DNA from: Mesonia sediminis
GTDB taxonomy: Bacteria; Bacteroidota; Bacteroidia; Flavobacteriales; Flavobacteriaceae
DNA length: 64,000 bases
Direction of reading: 5' to 3'
NCBI RefSeq assembly: GCF_042684705.1
Contig: NZ_JBHULZ010000008.1
Location: forward strand, 1-64,000
Shown: positions 37,907 through 45,669 of the stretch, in pieces
Numbering within the stretch: the first letter of the stretch is position 1
Layout: each line of letters starts with the position of its first letter
Made by a program: the position numbers and the translations under genes
The notes under the pieces: model-generated
The model's database searches: none
Seen by the model: only the letters and a program-made list of their open reading frames with translations
Told to the model about the DNA's origin: nothing

Positions 37907-37967
37907 TTTCTATCGTTTTAAAATGTGTAATTTAGTTTATATAATTGTTAAAAAGTGCGTACGTTTT

Positions 37968-38489
37968 TTATCCTTCCTTTTCAGAAAGAGTCTTTAAAAT
38001 ACCAGCGATTTTTCCGCCTCCTGATTTAAGTGCAGAAACAACGTTTTTAGCAGGCGATTGTAATAGACCGATGATATCTCCAATAACTTCGTCTTTAGAC
38101 TTGATATTGGCTAAGGCTTCAAGGTTTTCGTCACCTACATAGATAGCTTCATCTATAAAAGCTCCTTTTAATAACGGTTTTTCAGACTTCTTTCTAAATT
38201 CTTTGATTACTTTTGCTGGAGCATTTCCAGTTTCAGAAATCATAATAGAAGTATTTCCTTTAAGTACTTGTGGTAAGTCTCCGAAATCTTTATCAGAGCT
38301 TTCCATAGCTTTTGCTAATAAGGTATTTTTAACTACAGATAGCGAAACGTTTGCTTTAAAACAAGCTCTTCTTAAATTTGAAGTAGTTCCAGCATCTAAA
38401 CCAGAGATATCTGCTAAATAGATGGTAGATGTATCTGCTAACTGGGCCGTTAAATCCTTTATTACTTGTGATTTTTCTTCTCTTGTCAT
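37968..38489 (-). CDS. 50S ribosomal protein L10
   Basis: Base of the ribosomal stalk, binds 23S rRNA and L7/L12 dimers through its C-terminal helix. 173 residues with the LTAQLADTSTIYLADISGL start and the VVKNTLLAKAME segment of the L10 family. In other bacteria L10 represses its own operon by binding the leader; no such leader structure was established here. Eleven-base gap after rplA. Confidence 0.97.
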   Translation of the reverse strand: MTREEKSQVIKDLTAQLADTSTIYLADISGLDAGTTSNLRRACFKANVSLSVVKNTLLAKAMESSDKDFGDLPQVLKGNTSIMISETGNAPAKVIKEFRKKSEKPLLKGAFIDEAIYVGDENLEALANIKSKDEVIGDIIGLLQSPAKNVVSALKSGGGKIAGILKTLSEKEG

Positions 38490-38499
38490 AATGATTTAT

Positions 38500-39198
38500 T
38501 TATTGCTCAGTATACCTTTTAGTATCAATTGCAACACTTGGGCTCATTGTACTAGACATGTGAATACTTTTAATATACACACCTTTAGCCGCTTGCGGCT
38601 TCAATTTCACCAAAGTAGTTAATAATTCTCTTGCGTTTCCAGCAATTTTCTCTGCATCAAAAGAGGCTTTTCCTATACCTGCGTGCACGATACCAGTTTT
38701 ATCAACTTTAAAGTCAATTTTACCAGCTTTTACATCAGCTACAGCTTTAGCGATATCCATAGTTACCGTTCCGGTTTTAGGGTTAGGCATCAAACCTCTA
38801 GGCCCTAAAACTCTACCTAATGGTCCTAATTTACCCATTACGCTCGGCATTGTGATGATCACATCAACGTCTGTCCAACCTCCTTTTATTTTATCTAAGT
38901 ACTCATCTAAACCTACAAAGTCTGCACCAGCATCTTTAGCTTCTTGCTCCTTATCTGGAGTTACTAAAGCCAATACTTTTACATCTTTACCAGTACCGTG
39001 AGGAAGCGTTACCACCCCTCTTACCATTTGATTCGCTTTACGCGGATCAACGTTTAGACGCACTGCTAAATCTACAGAAGGATCAAAATTTACGTTTGAC
39101 ACCTCTTTAATTAAAGCAGAAGCCTCGGCTACCGTGTATGATTTAGAAGAATCTATTTTAGATTGAGCTTCTTTTTGCTTTTTTGTTAATTTTGCCAT
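38500..39198 (-). CDS. 50S ribosomal protein L1
   Basis: 232 residues, forms the mobile L1 stalk near the E site and often autoregulates rplKA. Family motifs VRLNVDPRKANQMVRGVVTLPHGTGK, MGKLGPLGRVLGPRGLMPNPKTGTV and GKIDFKVDKTGIVHAGIGK are intact. Nineteen-base gap after rplK. Confidence 0.98.
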   Translation of the reverse strand: MAKLTKKQKEAQSKIDSSKSYTVAEASALIKEVSNVNFDPSVDLAVRLNVDPRKANQMVRGVVTLPHGTGKDVKVLALVTPDKEQEAKDAGADFVGLDEYLDKIKGGWTDVDVIITMPSVMGKLGPLGRVLGPRGLMPNPKTGTVTMDIAKAVADVKAGKIDFKVDKTGIVHAGIGKASFDAEKIAGNARELLTTLVKLKPQAAKGVYIKSIHMSSTMSPSVAIDTKRYTEQ

Positions 39199-39216
39199 TT
39201 TTTAGTTCTTTATAGA

Positions 39217-39654
39217 TTAAAATGGTGCTTCACCTTTAACATTCACTCCCATAGATCGAGCAGTACCTGCTACCATCTTCATGGCTGAATCTACTGTGAA
39301 TGCATTTAAATCTTGCATTTTGTCTTCTGCTATAGCTTTTACCTGATCCCAAGTAATACTAGCGACTTTTTTACGGTTTGGCTCTCCAGAACCTTTCTTA
39401 ACTTTGGCTGCTTCCATAATTTGCACTGCAGCAGGTGGTGTTTTAATTACAAAATCAAAAGATTTATCTTTATATACTGTAATCACAACAGGCAACACCT
39501 TTCCAGCTTTATCTTGTGTTCTACCATTGAATTGCTTACAGAATTCCATGATATTCACACCGGCCGCACCCAAAGCAGGTCCTACTGGTGGAGACGGGTT
39601 CGCCGCTCCTCCTTTAACTTGTAGCTTTACAACCTTACTTACTTCTTTTGCCAT
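39217..39654 (-). CDS. 50S ribosomal protein L11
   Basis: 145 residues, part of the GTPase-associated centre. Contains the Pro-rich binding motif GGAANPSPPVGPALGAAGVNIM and the rRNA-binding C-terminal domain (KKGSGEPNRKKVASITWDQVKAIAEDK, GTARSMGV). First ribosomal gene after nusG in the conserved order. Confidence 0.98.
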   Translation of the reverse strand: MAKEVSKVVKLQVKGGAANPSPPVGPALGAAGVNIMEFCKQFNGRTQDKAGKVLPVVITVYKDKSFDFVIKTPPAAVQIMEAAKVKKGSGEPNRKKVASITWDQVKAIAEDKMQDLNAFTVDSAMKMVAGTARSMGVNVKGEAPF

Positions 39655-39723
39655 TTTTAAAAATTTAAAATTGAATTATTTTTAAAGTGGAAGCATTAAC
39701 AATAATTCTATATATGTAACAAT

Positions 39724-40275
39724 TTATATTTTCTCAACTTGCATATAGCTCAACTCTACTGGTGTCTTTCTTCCAAAAATTTTCACCATCACCTCAAGCT
39801 TGCGTTTTTCTTCATTTACCTTTTCTACAGTACCGTTAAAGCCATTAAAAGGTCCGTCTATCACTTTAACTGTTTCTCCAACTGTATATGGAATAGCCAC
39901 GGTATCCTTTTTAACAGAAAGCTCATCAACTTTACCTAACATTCTATTTACTTCAGAACGTCTTAAAGGCACAGGATCACCACCTTTAGTTTCACCCAAG
40001 AAACCTATCACACCATTGATACTCTTAATGATATGCGGCACCTCACCACTTAAATTTGCCTGAACCATTACATAACCAGGAAAATAAACTCTTTCTTTGT
40101 TTATTTTCTTACCATTTCTAATTTGTATAACTTTCTCTGTAGGCACTAGAACTTGATCTACAAAATCTTCTAAACCTTGATAAGAAATCTCTTTCTCGAT
40201 ATAATCTTTAACCTTATTCTCTTGACCACTTACCGCACGAACAACGTACCACTTCTTCAAATTATCTTCAGACAT
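39724..40275 (-). CDS. Transcription termination/antitermination factor NusG
   Basis: 183 residues. NGN domain with KKWYVVRAVSGQENKVKDYIE and YFPGYVMVQANL; KOW domain with VKVIDGPFNGFNGTVEKVNEEKRKLEV. Links RNA polymerase with ribosome or Rho. Normal single-copy form, not the specialised UpxY/LoaP type. Fourteen bases after secE. Confidence 0.97.
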   Translation of the reverse strand: MSEDNLKKWYVVRAVSGQENKVKDYIEKEISYQGLEDFVDQVLVPTEKVIQIRNGKKINKERVYFPGYVMVQANLSGEVPHIIKSINGVIGFLGETKGGDPVPLRRSEVNRMLGKVDELSVKKDTVAIPYTVGETVKVIDGPFNGFNGTVEKVNEEKRKLEVMVKIFGRKTPVELSYMQVEKI

Positions 40276-40289
40276 ATTACTTGTAATTC

Positions 40290-40487
40290 TTAAGATTTAA
40301 CCCAATCAAAATACTGCTCAATCACAGAACTAAAAACAGTATCCACCCCCCAAATTGCTAAAGAGAATATTACCGAAAAAACAAGCACTATAACCGTAAG
40401 TCTTTGCCCTTCCGCATATGAAGGCCAAGTAACATGATTTTTCAATTCACTATAAGACTCAGATATATATTTTACGATTCCTGCCAT
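40290..40487 (-). CDS. Preprotein translocase subunit SecE
   Basis: 65-residue single-span SecE, the short form found in Bacteroidota. Amphipathic helix with YISESYSELKNHVTWPSYAEGQR (conserved TWP) and one membrane segment (VIVLVFSVIFSLAIWGVDTV). Encoded between tRNA-Trp and nusG as in most bacteria. Confidence 0.95.
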   Translation of the reverse strand: MAGIVKYISESYSELKNHVTWPSYAEGQRLTVIVLVFSVIFSLAIWGVDTVFSSVIEQYFDWVKS

Positions 40488-40503
40488 TTTATTAAGGTTT
40501 ACA

Positions 40504-40622
40504 AAAGATGAGCATCTTTATCTCTTCTCTGAAGAAAAAAAGGCGCATCGCCTTTGAATTTGTTTTAATTCAGCAAATCGGTCTTAATATAAAACCGATT
40601 TGACCAGCACTTTTCCAGTGCT
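40504..40622 (-). promoter_or_regulatory. Hairpin-rich leader between tRNA-Trp and secE, including a terminator-like stem
   Basis: Four stems in 120 bases: AGCACT/AGTGCT (40606-40622), CAAATCGGT/ACCGATTTG (40574-40602), AAAGGCG/CGCCTTT (40539-40555) and AAAGATG/CATCTTT (40504-40519). The third is followed on the minus RNA by seven U (40541-40534), the form of an intrinsic terminator or attenuator, separating tuf-tRNA-Trp from secE-nusG-ribosomal genes. I found no full promoter between it and secE. Confidence 0.65.
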
Positions 40623-40625
40623 TTG

Positions 40626-40698
40626 CACGGGTTGAGAGACTCGAACTCCCGACACCTGGTTTTGGAGACCAGTGCTCTACCAACTGAGCTAAACCCGT
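40626..40698 (-). tRNA. tRNA-Trp (anticodon CCA)
   Basis: Cloverleaf of 73 bases: acceptor ACGGGTT/AACCCGT, D arm GCTC-AGTTGGTA-GAGC, anticodon stem CTGGT/ACCAG with loop CTCCAAA, T arm GGGAG-TTCGAGT-CTCTC, discriminator G. CCA tail not encoded. Lies between tuf and secE. Confidence 0.97.
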
Positions 40699-40749
40699 AG
40701 GATTTAGGTTAAGGTTTGCTACCAAACCTTAACCTAAACTATATTTAAA

Positions 40750-41937
40750 TTAGTCTAAAATTTCAGTAACCTGACCGGCACCTACTGTTCTACCCCCTTC
40801 ACGGATAGCAAAACGAAGACCAACATTCATTGCGATTGGCTGAATCAACTCAACGTGAATAGTTAAGTTATCACCTGGCATTACCATCTCAACTCCATCA
40901 GGAAGACTAATAGTTCCTGTAACATCAGTTGTTCTTACGTAGAACTGAGGACGGTAGTTGTTATGGAATGGCGTGTGACGACCACCTTCTTCTTTTTTCA
41001 AGATATAAACCTCTGCCTTAAACTTAGCGTGAGGAGTTACAGAACCTGGCTTAGTAATTACCATACCTCTTGAAATCTGAGTCTTCTCAATACCTCTCAA
41101 TAAGATACCAGCATTATCACCAGCTTCACCTCTATCTAATATCTGACGAAACATCTCAATACCAGTAATAGTTGAAGTTAATTTCTCTGCACCCATACCA
41201 ATAATCTCTACAGGATCTCCAGTGTTTGCAATACCAGTCTCAATACGACCAGTTGCAACAGTACCACGACCTGTAATAGAGAATACATCTTCAATAGGCA
41301 TCAAGAATGGCTTATCAACATCACGCTCTGGTAACTCGATCCAGTTATCAACAGCTTCCATAAGCTCTAATACTGTATCAACCCACTTTTGCTCTCCTTC
41401 TAAAGCTCCTAATGCAGAACCTGCAACGATAGGACCATTGTCACCATCATACTCATAGAAAGATAACAAGTCTCTAACTTCCATTTCTACTAGTTCTAAA
41501 AGCTCTTCATCATCTACTAAATCAACTTTGTTTAAGAAAACAACAATTCTAGGAATTCCTACCTGACGACCTAATAAGATGTGCTCACGAGTTTGTGGCA
41601 TAGGACCATCTGTAGCAGCAACCACAAGAATAGCACCGTCCATTTGAGCAGCACCAGTTACCATGTTCTTTACGTAATCGGCGTGACCTGGACAGTCAAC
41701 GTGTGCATAGTGACGATTTGCAGTAGCATACTCTACGTGAGAAGAGTTAATTGTAATACCTCTTTCTTTTTCTTCTGGAGCATTATCAATTTGATCAAAA
41801 GCAGAAGCCTCTGAATACCCAGCATCAGCTAACACCTTAGTAATAGCTGCAGTTAAAGTTGTTTTTCCGTGATCTACGTGTCCAATTGTACCTATATTCA
41901 AGTGCGGTTTGGAACGATCATAAGTTTCCTTTGCCAT
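40750..41937 (-). CDS. Translation elongation factor Tu
   Basis: 395-residue EF-Tu. G motifs GHVDHGKTTLTAAI, ERGITI, DCPGHADYVKNM, NKVDLVDD and SALGALEG. Domains 2 and 3 complete (GRGTVATGRIE, KEEGGRHTPFHNNYRPQFYVRTTDVTG). Single tuf gene in this window, preceded by four tRNA genes and followed by tRNA-Trp. Confidence 0.98.
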   Translation of the reverse strand: MAKETYDRSKPHLNIGTIGHVDHGKTTLTAAITKVLADAGYSEASAFDQIDNAPEEKERGITINSSHVEYATANRHYAHVDCPGHADYVKNMVTGAAQMDGAILVVAATDGPMPQTREHILLGRQVGIPRIVVFLNKVDLVDDEELLELVEMEVRDLLSFYEYDGDNGPIVAGSALGALEGEQKWVDTVLELMEAVDNWIELPERDVDKPFLMPIEDVFSITGRGTVATGRIETGIANTGDPVEIIGMGAEKLTSTITGIEMFRQILDRGEAGDNAGILLRGIEKTQISRGMVITKPGSVTPHAKFKAEVYILKKEEGGRHTPFHNNYRPQFYVRTTDVTGTISLPDGVEMVMPGDNLTIHVELIQPIAMNVGLRFAIREGGRTVGAGQVTEILD

Positions 41938-42045
41938 AATTAATACTTGTTTTAATCTTAGTTATATATTAGTGTTCAAATTATATACAATACAAAAAAC
42001 AACTTTAAAAAGCTGCCAGTATAAGTAAGCGACTTACGCTTTTTG

Positions 42046-42117
42046 AGCCAACGACGAGAATTGAACTCGTGACCTCTTCCTTACCAAGGAAGCGCTCTAC
42101 CCCTGAGCTACGTCGGC
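42046..42117 (-). tRNA. tRNA-Thr (anticodon GGT)
   Basis: 72 bases: acceptor GCCGACG/CGTTGGC (one G-U), D arm GCTC-AGGGGTA-GAGC, anticodon stem CTTCC/GGAAG with loop TTGGTAA, T arm CACGAG region ending TTCAATTCTCGT. Last tRNA before tuf. CCA not encoded. Confidence 0.96.
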
Positions 42118-42186
42118 CTAGTGATTCAGAGTTACTTTTATACAAGTAAAGCCCTACCCTCTTCAGCTTTCACTTAAAGAAAATAG

Positions 42187-42259
42187 AGCGGGAGACCAGG
42201 TTCGAACTGGCGACATTCAGCTTGGAAGGCTGACGCTCTACCAACTGAGCTACTCCCGC
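42187..42259 (-). tRNA. tRNA-Gly (anticodon TCC)
   Basis: 73 bases: acceptor GCGGGAG/CTCCCGC, D arm GCTC-AGTTGGTA-GAGC, anticodon stem TCAGC/GCTGA with loop CTTCCAA, T arm GCCAG-TTCGAAC-CTGGT. CCA not encoded. Confidence 0.96.
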
Positions 42260-42283
42260 ATTCCAAATTATTTCTAAATTTTG

Positions 42284-42366
42284 TGGGGAGAGCAGGATTC
42301 GAACCTGCGAAGTTAAAAAACAACAGATTTACAGTCTGTCCTCGTTGGCCGCTTGAGTATCTCCCC
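42284..42366 (-). tRNA. tRNA-Tyr (anticodon GTA)
   Basis: 83-base class-II tRNA: acceptor GGGGAGA/TCTCCCC, anticodon stem ACAGA/TCTGT with loop CTGTAAA, long variable arm rich in T and A (TGTTTTTTAACTTC), T arm GCAGG-TTCGAAT-CCTGC, discriminator A. Confidence 0.96.
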
Positions 42367-42403
42367 AATTTAATTAATTTTGAATCATTATTTCATAGAA
42401 TAG

Positions 42404-42477
42404 AGCCGATGGAGGGACTCGAACCCACGACCTGCTGATTACAAATCAGCTGCTCTAGCCAGCTGAGCTACATCGGC
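42404..42477 (-). tRNA. tRNA-Thr (anticodon TGT)
   Basis: 74 bases: acceptor GCCGATG/CATCGGC, D arm GCTC-AGCTGGCTA-GAGC, anticodon stem GCTGA/TCAGC with loop TTTGTAA, T arm GTGGG-TTCGAGT-CCCTC. First gene of the tRNA-tuf unit. Confidence 0.96.
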
Positions 42478-42525
42478 ACTTTGTTTCGTCTATTCTTAAA
42501 GAACTACCGCTTTTCTAACGGACTG

Positions 42526-42556
42526 CAAATATAGAGCTGTTTATCAATTACGCAAA
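42526..42556 (-). promoter_or_regulatory. Promoter of the tRNA-tuf operon
   Basis: On the minus strand TTTG (42556-42553), 19 bases, TATATTTG (42533-42526): both consensus boxes at ideal spacing, with T/A tracts upstream. Start expected near 42519, about 42 bases before tRNA-Thr(TGT). Confidence 0.8.
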
Positions 42557-42605
42557 ACTTTTTTTTACTTTTTTTTATATTTTTTTTCAATACCTTAATT
42601 TTCAA

Positions 42606-43499
42606 TTATTTAGAACGTGGGTGAGCTGAAAGATAAACTTTGCGCAATCCTTGAATGTCATTTTTTGCATAAACCTCTGTAGAGGCTAAACTAGAATGAC
42701 CCAACAACTCTTTGATTTCTTGTATGTTAGCACCTTCTGTTAATAAGTGAGTAGCAAAACTATGTCGCAAAATATGCGGACTACAGACTTTTTTTTGCGA
42801 AAAAGTTTTAAAAATTTGGTTGACTCTCTTATAAACCCAATCGGCATAAACCGGATTGCCGCTGTCTGTTATAAAAAGATAAGTACTCTCTTGTTTTATA
42901 TGTGCTAAATGATCTTTACGGAATTTTAAATACGCTTCAATAGGTACTACCAAACTATTTAATAAAGGTATACGTCGCTCTTTATTTCGCTTACCCAATA
43001 CATTAACCGTCATTTGACTCAGGTCTAGATCTACTAAATGTAAATTAATTAACTCGGCGCGTCGCATTCCTGTAGCATAAAACAACTCGATGAGCAAACG
43101 GTCTCTCGCATCCGAAAAGCTATCGATGGCCAACGAATCAAACACCCTTTTCATTTCTTCTTTTGAAAAGGGTACACGTAAATTTTTCTTGACCTTAATA
43201 GGTTTATGTTGGCTTAAAGGGCTTTTCTCTATCTCACGTATCTTTAACAAAAAAAAATAAAAACTACGTAAAGTAGAAACCTTACGGTTGATGCTACGGT
43301 TATCTAAACCTCGCTGAGAAAGCGCTACCAACCACCCTCTACAAGAAGAGTAAGTAGCTTTTACAATGCTGGCGTCGGGTTTAATCTTTTGCAAGTATTG
43401 CTCAAAACCAACCAAATCATTTTTATAAGCCATAAGTGTATGAGAAGAATAGTTTTTCTCAACCTTTAAGTAATCCAGGAATTTTTGAATAGCATCCAT
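42606..43499 (-). CDS. Tyrosine recombinase of the XerC/XerD type
   Basis: 297 residues with an N-terminal SAM-like DNA-binding domain (FLDYLKVEKNYSSHTLMAYKNDL) and the catalytic domain: Arg in YATGMRRAELINL, Lys in VLGKRNKERRIPL, HILRHSFATHLL (His-x-x-Arg), LLGHSSLASTEVYA (His and nucleophile Tyr). Length and chromosomal setting next to the tRNA-tuf block fit the housekeeping Xer resolving chromosome dimers at dif; no phage or element genes surround it. Whether it is XerC or XerD cannot be settled from sequence alone. Confidence 0.9.
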   Translation of the reverse strand: MDAIQKFLDYLKVEKNYSSHTLMAYKNDLVGFEQYLQKIKPDASIVKATYSSCRGWLVALSQRGLDNRSINRKVSTLRSFYFFLLKIREIEKSPLSQHKPIKVKKNLRVPFSKEEMKRVFDSLAIDSFSDARDRLLIELFYATGMRRAELINLHLVDLDLSQMTVNVLGKRNKERRIPLLNSLVVPIEAYLKFRKDHLAHIKQESTYLFITDSGNPVYADWVYKRVNQIFKTFSQKKVCSPHILRHSFATHLLTEGANIQEIKELLGHSSLASTEVYAKNDIQGLRKVYLSAHPRSK

Positions 43500-43506
43500 A
43501 AATAGA

Positions 43507-43545
43507 AAAATCAGGTTAAATATAGTAGTTTAACCTGATTTTTTT
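43507..43545 (-). terminator. Terminator after the acyl-CoA dehydrogenase gene
   Basis: AAATCAGGTTAAA (43508-43520) pairs perfectly with TTTAACCTGATTT (43529-43541) round an eight-base loop, with A residues on the left and T on the right. It lies seven bases before the xerC start on the same strand. Confidence 0.85.
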
Positions 43546-43588
43546 GGTAATGTGTAGTTATTTCTTGGTTTTACAAACCTAAATAATA

Positions 43589-44746
43589 CTAGGTTGCCGG
43601 CTTATAACTTTTGCCATCTATAATCATTTTTGCGATAATCTCTTTAAGAATCTCACTAGTCCCTCCTCCAATAGGTCCTAATCGTGAATCGCGAAGCAAT
43701 CGTGCTAAAGGATAATCCTCAATATAACCATAACCGCCTAACATTTGCAAGCAGTCGTAAATAGCGCTATCTGCCATTTTAGTTGAAAGTAATTTTGACA
43801 TACTTGCCTCTTTTACAACATAAGCTCCTTCATCCAATTGTTTAGTGATAGCATAATTAAACGTTTTACACATTTCTACTTCACTTGCAATTTCGGCCAT
43901 TTTATGCCTTAAGGCCTGAAACTTGTTTATGGTTTTACCGAAGGCTTCTCGCTCGCTCATATACTGAAGCGTATAATCTAATGCAAACTCGGCTCTAGCG
44001 TGTGCATTTACTCCCATTATTAATCTTTCTAAAGCAAAATGCTGCATGATATAGGGGAAACCTTTACCTTCTTCTCCCATTAAATTTTCTGCAGGAATTT
44101 CAACGTCAGTGAAGCTAATTTCACCGGTATCTGAAGCCCGCCATCCCAATTTATCTAATTTTGTAGCTGCAATTCCCGGAGTATCGCGATCGACAACAAA
44201 GATACTCATTCCTTTATTCCCTTTTTCTGGAGTCGTTTTGGAAGCTACCACAAGATAATCAGAATAAACACCGTTGGTTATAAAGGTCTTTGATCCATTT
44301 AAAATGTACTTATCTCCTTTTTTAACTGCGGTTGATTTCATTCCAGCTACGTCAGATCCGCCGAAAGGCTCTGTGATGCAAAGACAACCTATTTTATCTC
44401 CAGCAATACTAGGCGCCAAATATTCCTCTTTAATACGCTCATCTCCTTCTTTTGCTAAGTGAGTCATCGCTAAATAGGCGTGCGCCCACATCGCAGCTGC
44501 AAATCCGCCAGAATTAATTTTTTGCAGTTCCTCGAGAAAAATAACGGTGTAAAAAAGATCTAAATCTAGTCCGCCGTATTGCTCCGGATAATTAATCCCA
44601 AAGTATCCCATCTCACCAAATTTCTTCCAGATAAAACGCTCTATAGTACCTGTTTTTTCCCATTTATCGATATGCGGAACGACTTCTTTCTGTAAAAACT
44701 CCTTTAAACTCTGCCTAAAGAGTTCGTGCTCTTCTGTAAAATACAT
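43589..44746 (-). CDS. Acyl-CoA dehydrogenase
   Basis: FAD flavoprotein catalysing alpha-beta dehydrogenation of an acyl-CoA. 385 residues with the three ACAD domains: helical N-terminus (MGYFGINYPEQYGGLDLD), middle beta domain (CLCITEPFGGSDVAGMKSTA) and helical C-terminus (YMSEREAFGKTINKFQALRHKMAEI, LQMLGGYGYIEDYPLARLLRD). The EGT glutamate position is Gly in GGGTSEI; the alternative base is likely the Glu in HFALERL, as in long-chain and isovaleryl enzymes. Substrate not assignable. Monocistronic. Confidence 0.93.
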   Translation of the reverse strand: MYFTEEHELFRQSLKEFLQKEVVPHIDKWEKTGTIERFIWKKFGEMGYFGINYPEQYGGLDLDLFYTVIFLEELQKINSGGFAAAMWAHAYLAMTHLAKEGDERIKEEYLAPSIAGDKIGCLCITEPFGGSDVAGMKSTAVKKGDKYILNGSKTFITNGVYSDYLVVASKTTPEKGNKGMSIFVVDRDTPGIAATKLDKLGWRASDTGEISFTDVEIPAENLMGEEGKGFPYIMQHFALERLIMGVNAHARAEFALDYTLQYMSEREAFGKTINKFQALRHKMAEIASEVEMCKTFNYAITKQLDEGAYVVKEASMSKLLSTKMADSAIYDCLQMLGGYGYIEDYPLARLLRDSRLGPIGGGTSEILKEIIAKMIIDGKSYKPAT

Positions 44747-44788
44747 ATTTCTTCTTTTTCTTTTAACAATTGCTATTTATTTGATTTT

Positions 44789-45658
44789 TCAATCAATCTT
44801 CAAATATAATTGTATTCTATCTAATTTATGAGCTGGAAAGGACTCAATTTTTGCCAACTCGTTAAAATTTTTAATTTTTTGATTTAACTTACGGTATTGT
44901 ACTACATCTCGTGCACTTTCATAATTAAAGTAAGGAATTTCTGAAAGCTCAATCACCTCTATGGTATTAAGATCTTTTATTGTGTGTGCGGGAGGGGTTT
45001 TTACCGTGCTTAGTGCTAGCAAATTTTTCTGGGCTTCATAATTTAACCCATAAATATCTTTTAATTGAATATCGTGAAGGAATCCGCCAAGTTTAGTTCT
45101 GTATTTGATTATACGATTGGCTAAAACCTCACCAATCCCTTTTACTTGAACCAGCTCTTCAAAGGTCATAGTATTCAAATCACTTTTTTTAGCATAACTA
45201 AGATGCTTTGGTTCTGCAGCTTTACGGATTTGATTCTGCTTCACCCAATCTGGAAACTTAAACAGTGGAGCGATGGCAGTAAGTAAAGAATCTGAAACCT
45301 TTGTTACCGCTTGAAATTCTTGTGCAGAATTAATCCATTGCTCTTTGGCTCTAAAAGCAAGAAGTCTGTCTATTTCATCTACGTTCATACCTAAGAGGTA
45401 TCCTTTATAATCGCTGATAAAATTTGGGTTAAATGGTTTTTGTTGATACGCCACTCTTTCCGCGGCAGCTTTTTGTTTTAAACTATCTATTTGAGCTTCG
45501 TACGCTTGATCTGGCTTAAGAATCACTGTGCTAGTTCCAGCAAATAAATGCTCTTTAAAAGCAATGATAAAAAAACCAAGAACTAAGAGGATTATAAAAA
45601 CAAAAATCCCATTTTGTTCTCTTTTATTGAACCTGAAATGGGATAATTTGCTTTTCAT
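44789..45658 (-). CDS. ComEA-like helix-hairpin-helix protein with membrane anchor
   Basis: 289 residues. A single N-terminal membrane segment (about 17-34, GIFVFIILLVLGFFIIAF) is followed by three helix-hairpin-helix units: a weak one (GMNVDEIDRLLAFRAKEQ), a clear one (DLNTMTFEELVQVKGIGEVLANRIIKYR) and a third (DLNTIEVIELSEIPYFNYESARDVVQYR). Such proteins bind DNA outside the membrane in competence systems, but many flavobacterial members have unknown roles and no other competence gene is near. Eleven bases after the AGCS symporter gene. Confidence 0.85.
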   Translation of the reverse strand: MKSKLSHFRFNKREQNGIFVFIILLVLGFFIIAFKEHLFAGTSTVILKPDQAYEAQIDSLKQKAAAERVAYQQKPFNPNFISDYKGYLLGMNVDEIDRLLAFRAKEQWINSAQEFQAVTKVSDSLLTAIAPLFKFPDWVKQNQIRKAAEPKHLSYAKKSDLNTMTFEELVQVKGIGEVLANRIIKYRTKLGGFLHDIQLKDIYGLNYEAQKNLLALSTVKTPPAHTIKDLNTIEVIELSEIPYFNYESARDVVQYRKLNQKIKNFNELAKIESFPAHKLDRIQLYLKID

Positions 45659-45669
45659 TTACTTTTATT

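Noticed and set aside
42174..42368. 64-codon minus-strand reading frame
   Set aside because: It lies wholly across tRNA-Gly and tRNA-Tyr; an accident of tRNA sequence.
42606..43499. xerC-like gene as a mobile-element integrase beside tRNA genes
   Set aside because: No element genes, direct repeats or tRNA duplication around it; length and motifs fit housekeeping Xer.
43574..43581. TAGGTTTG as -10 box of xerC
   Set aside because: No -33 partner, and the transcript would immediately pass through the terminator hairpin at 43507-43545.
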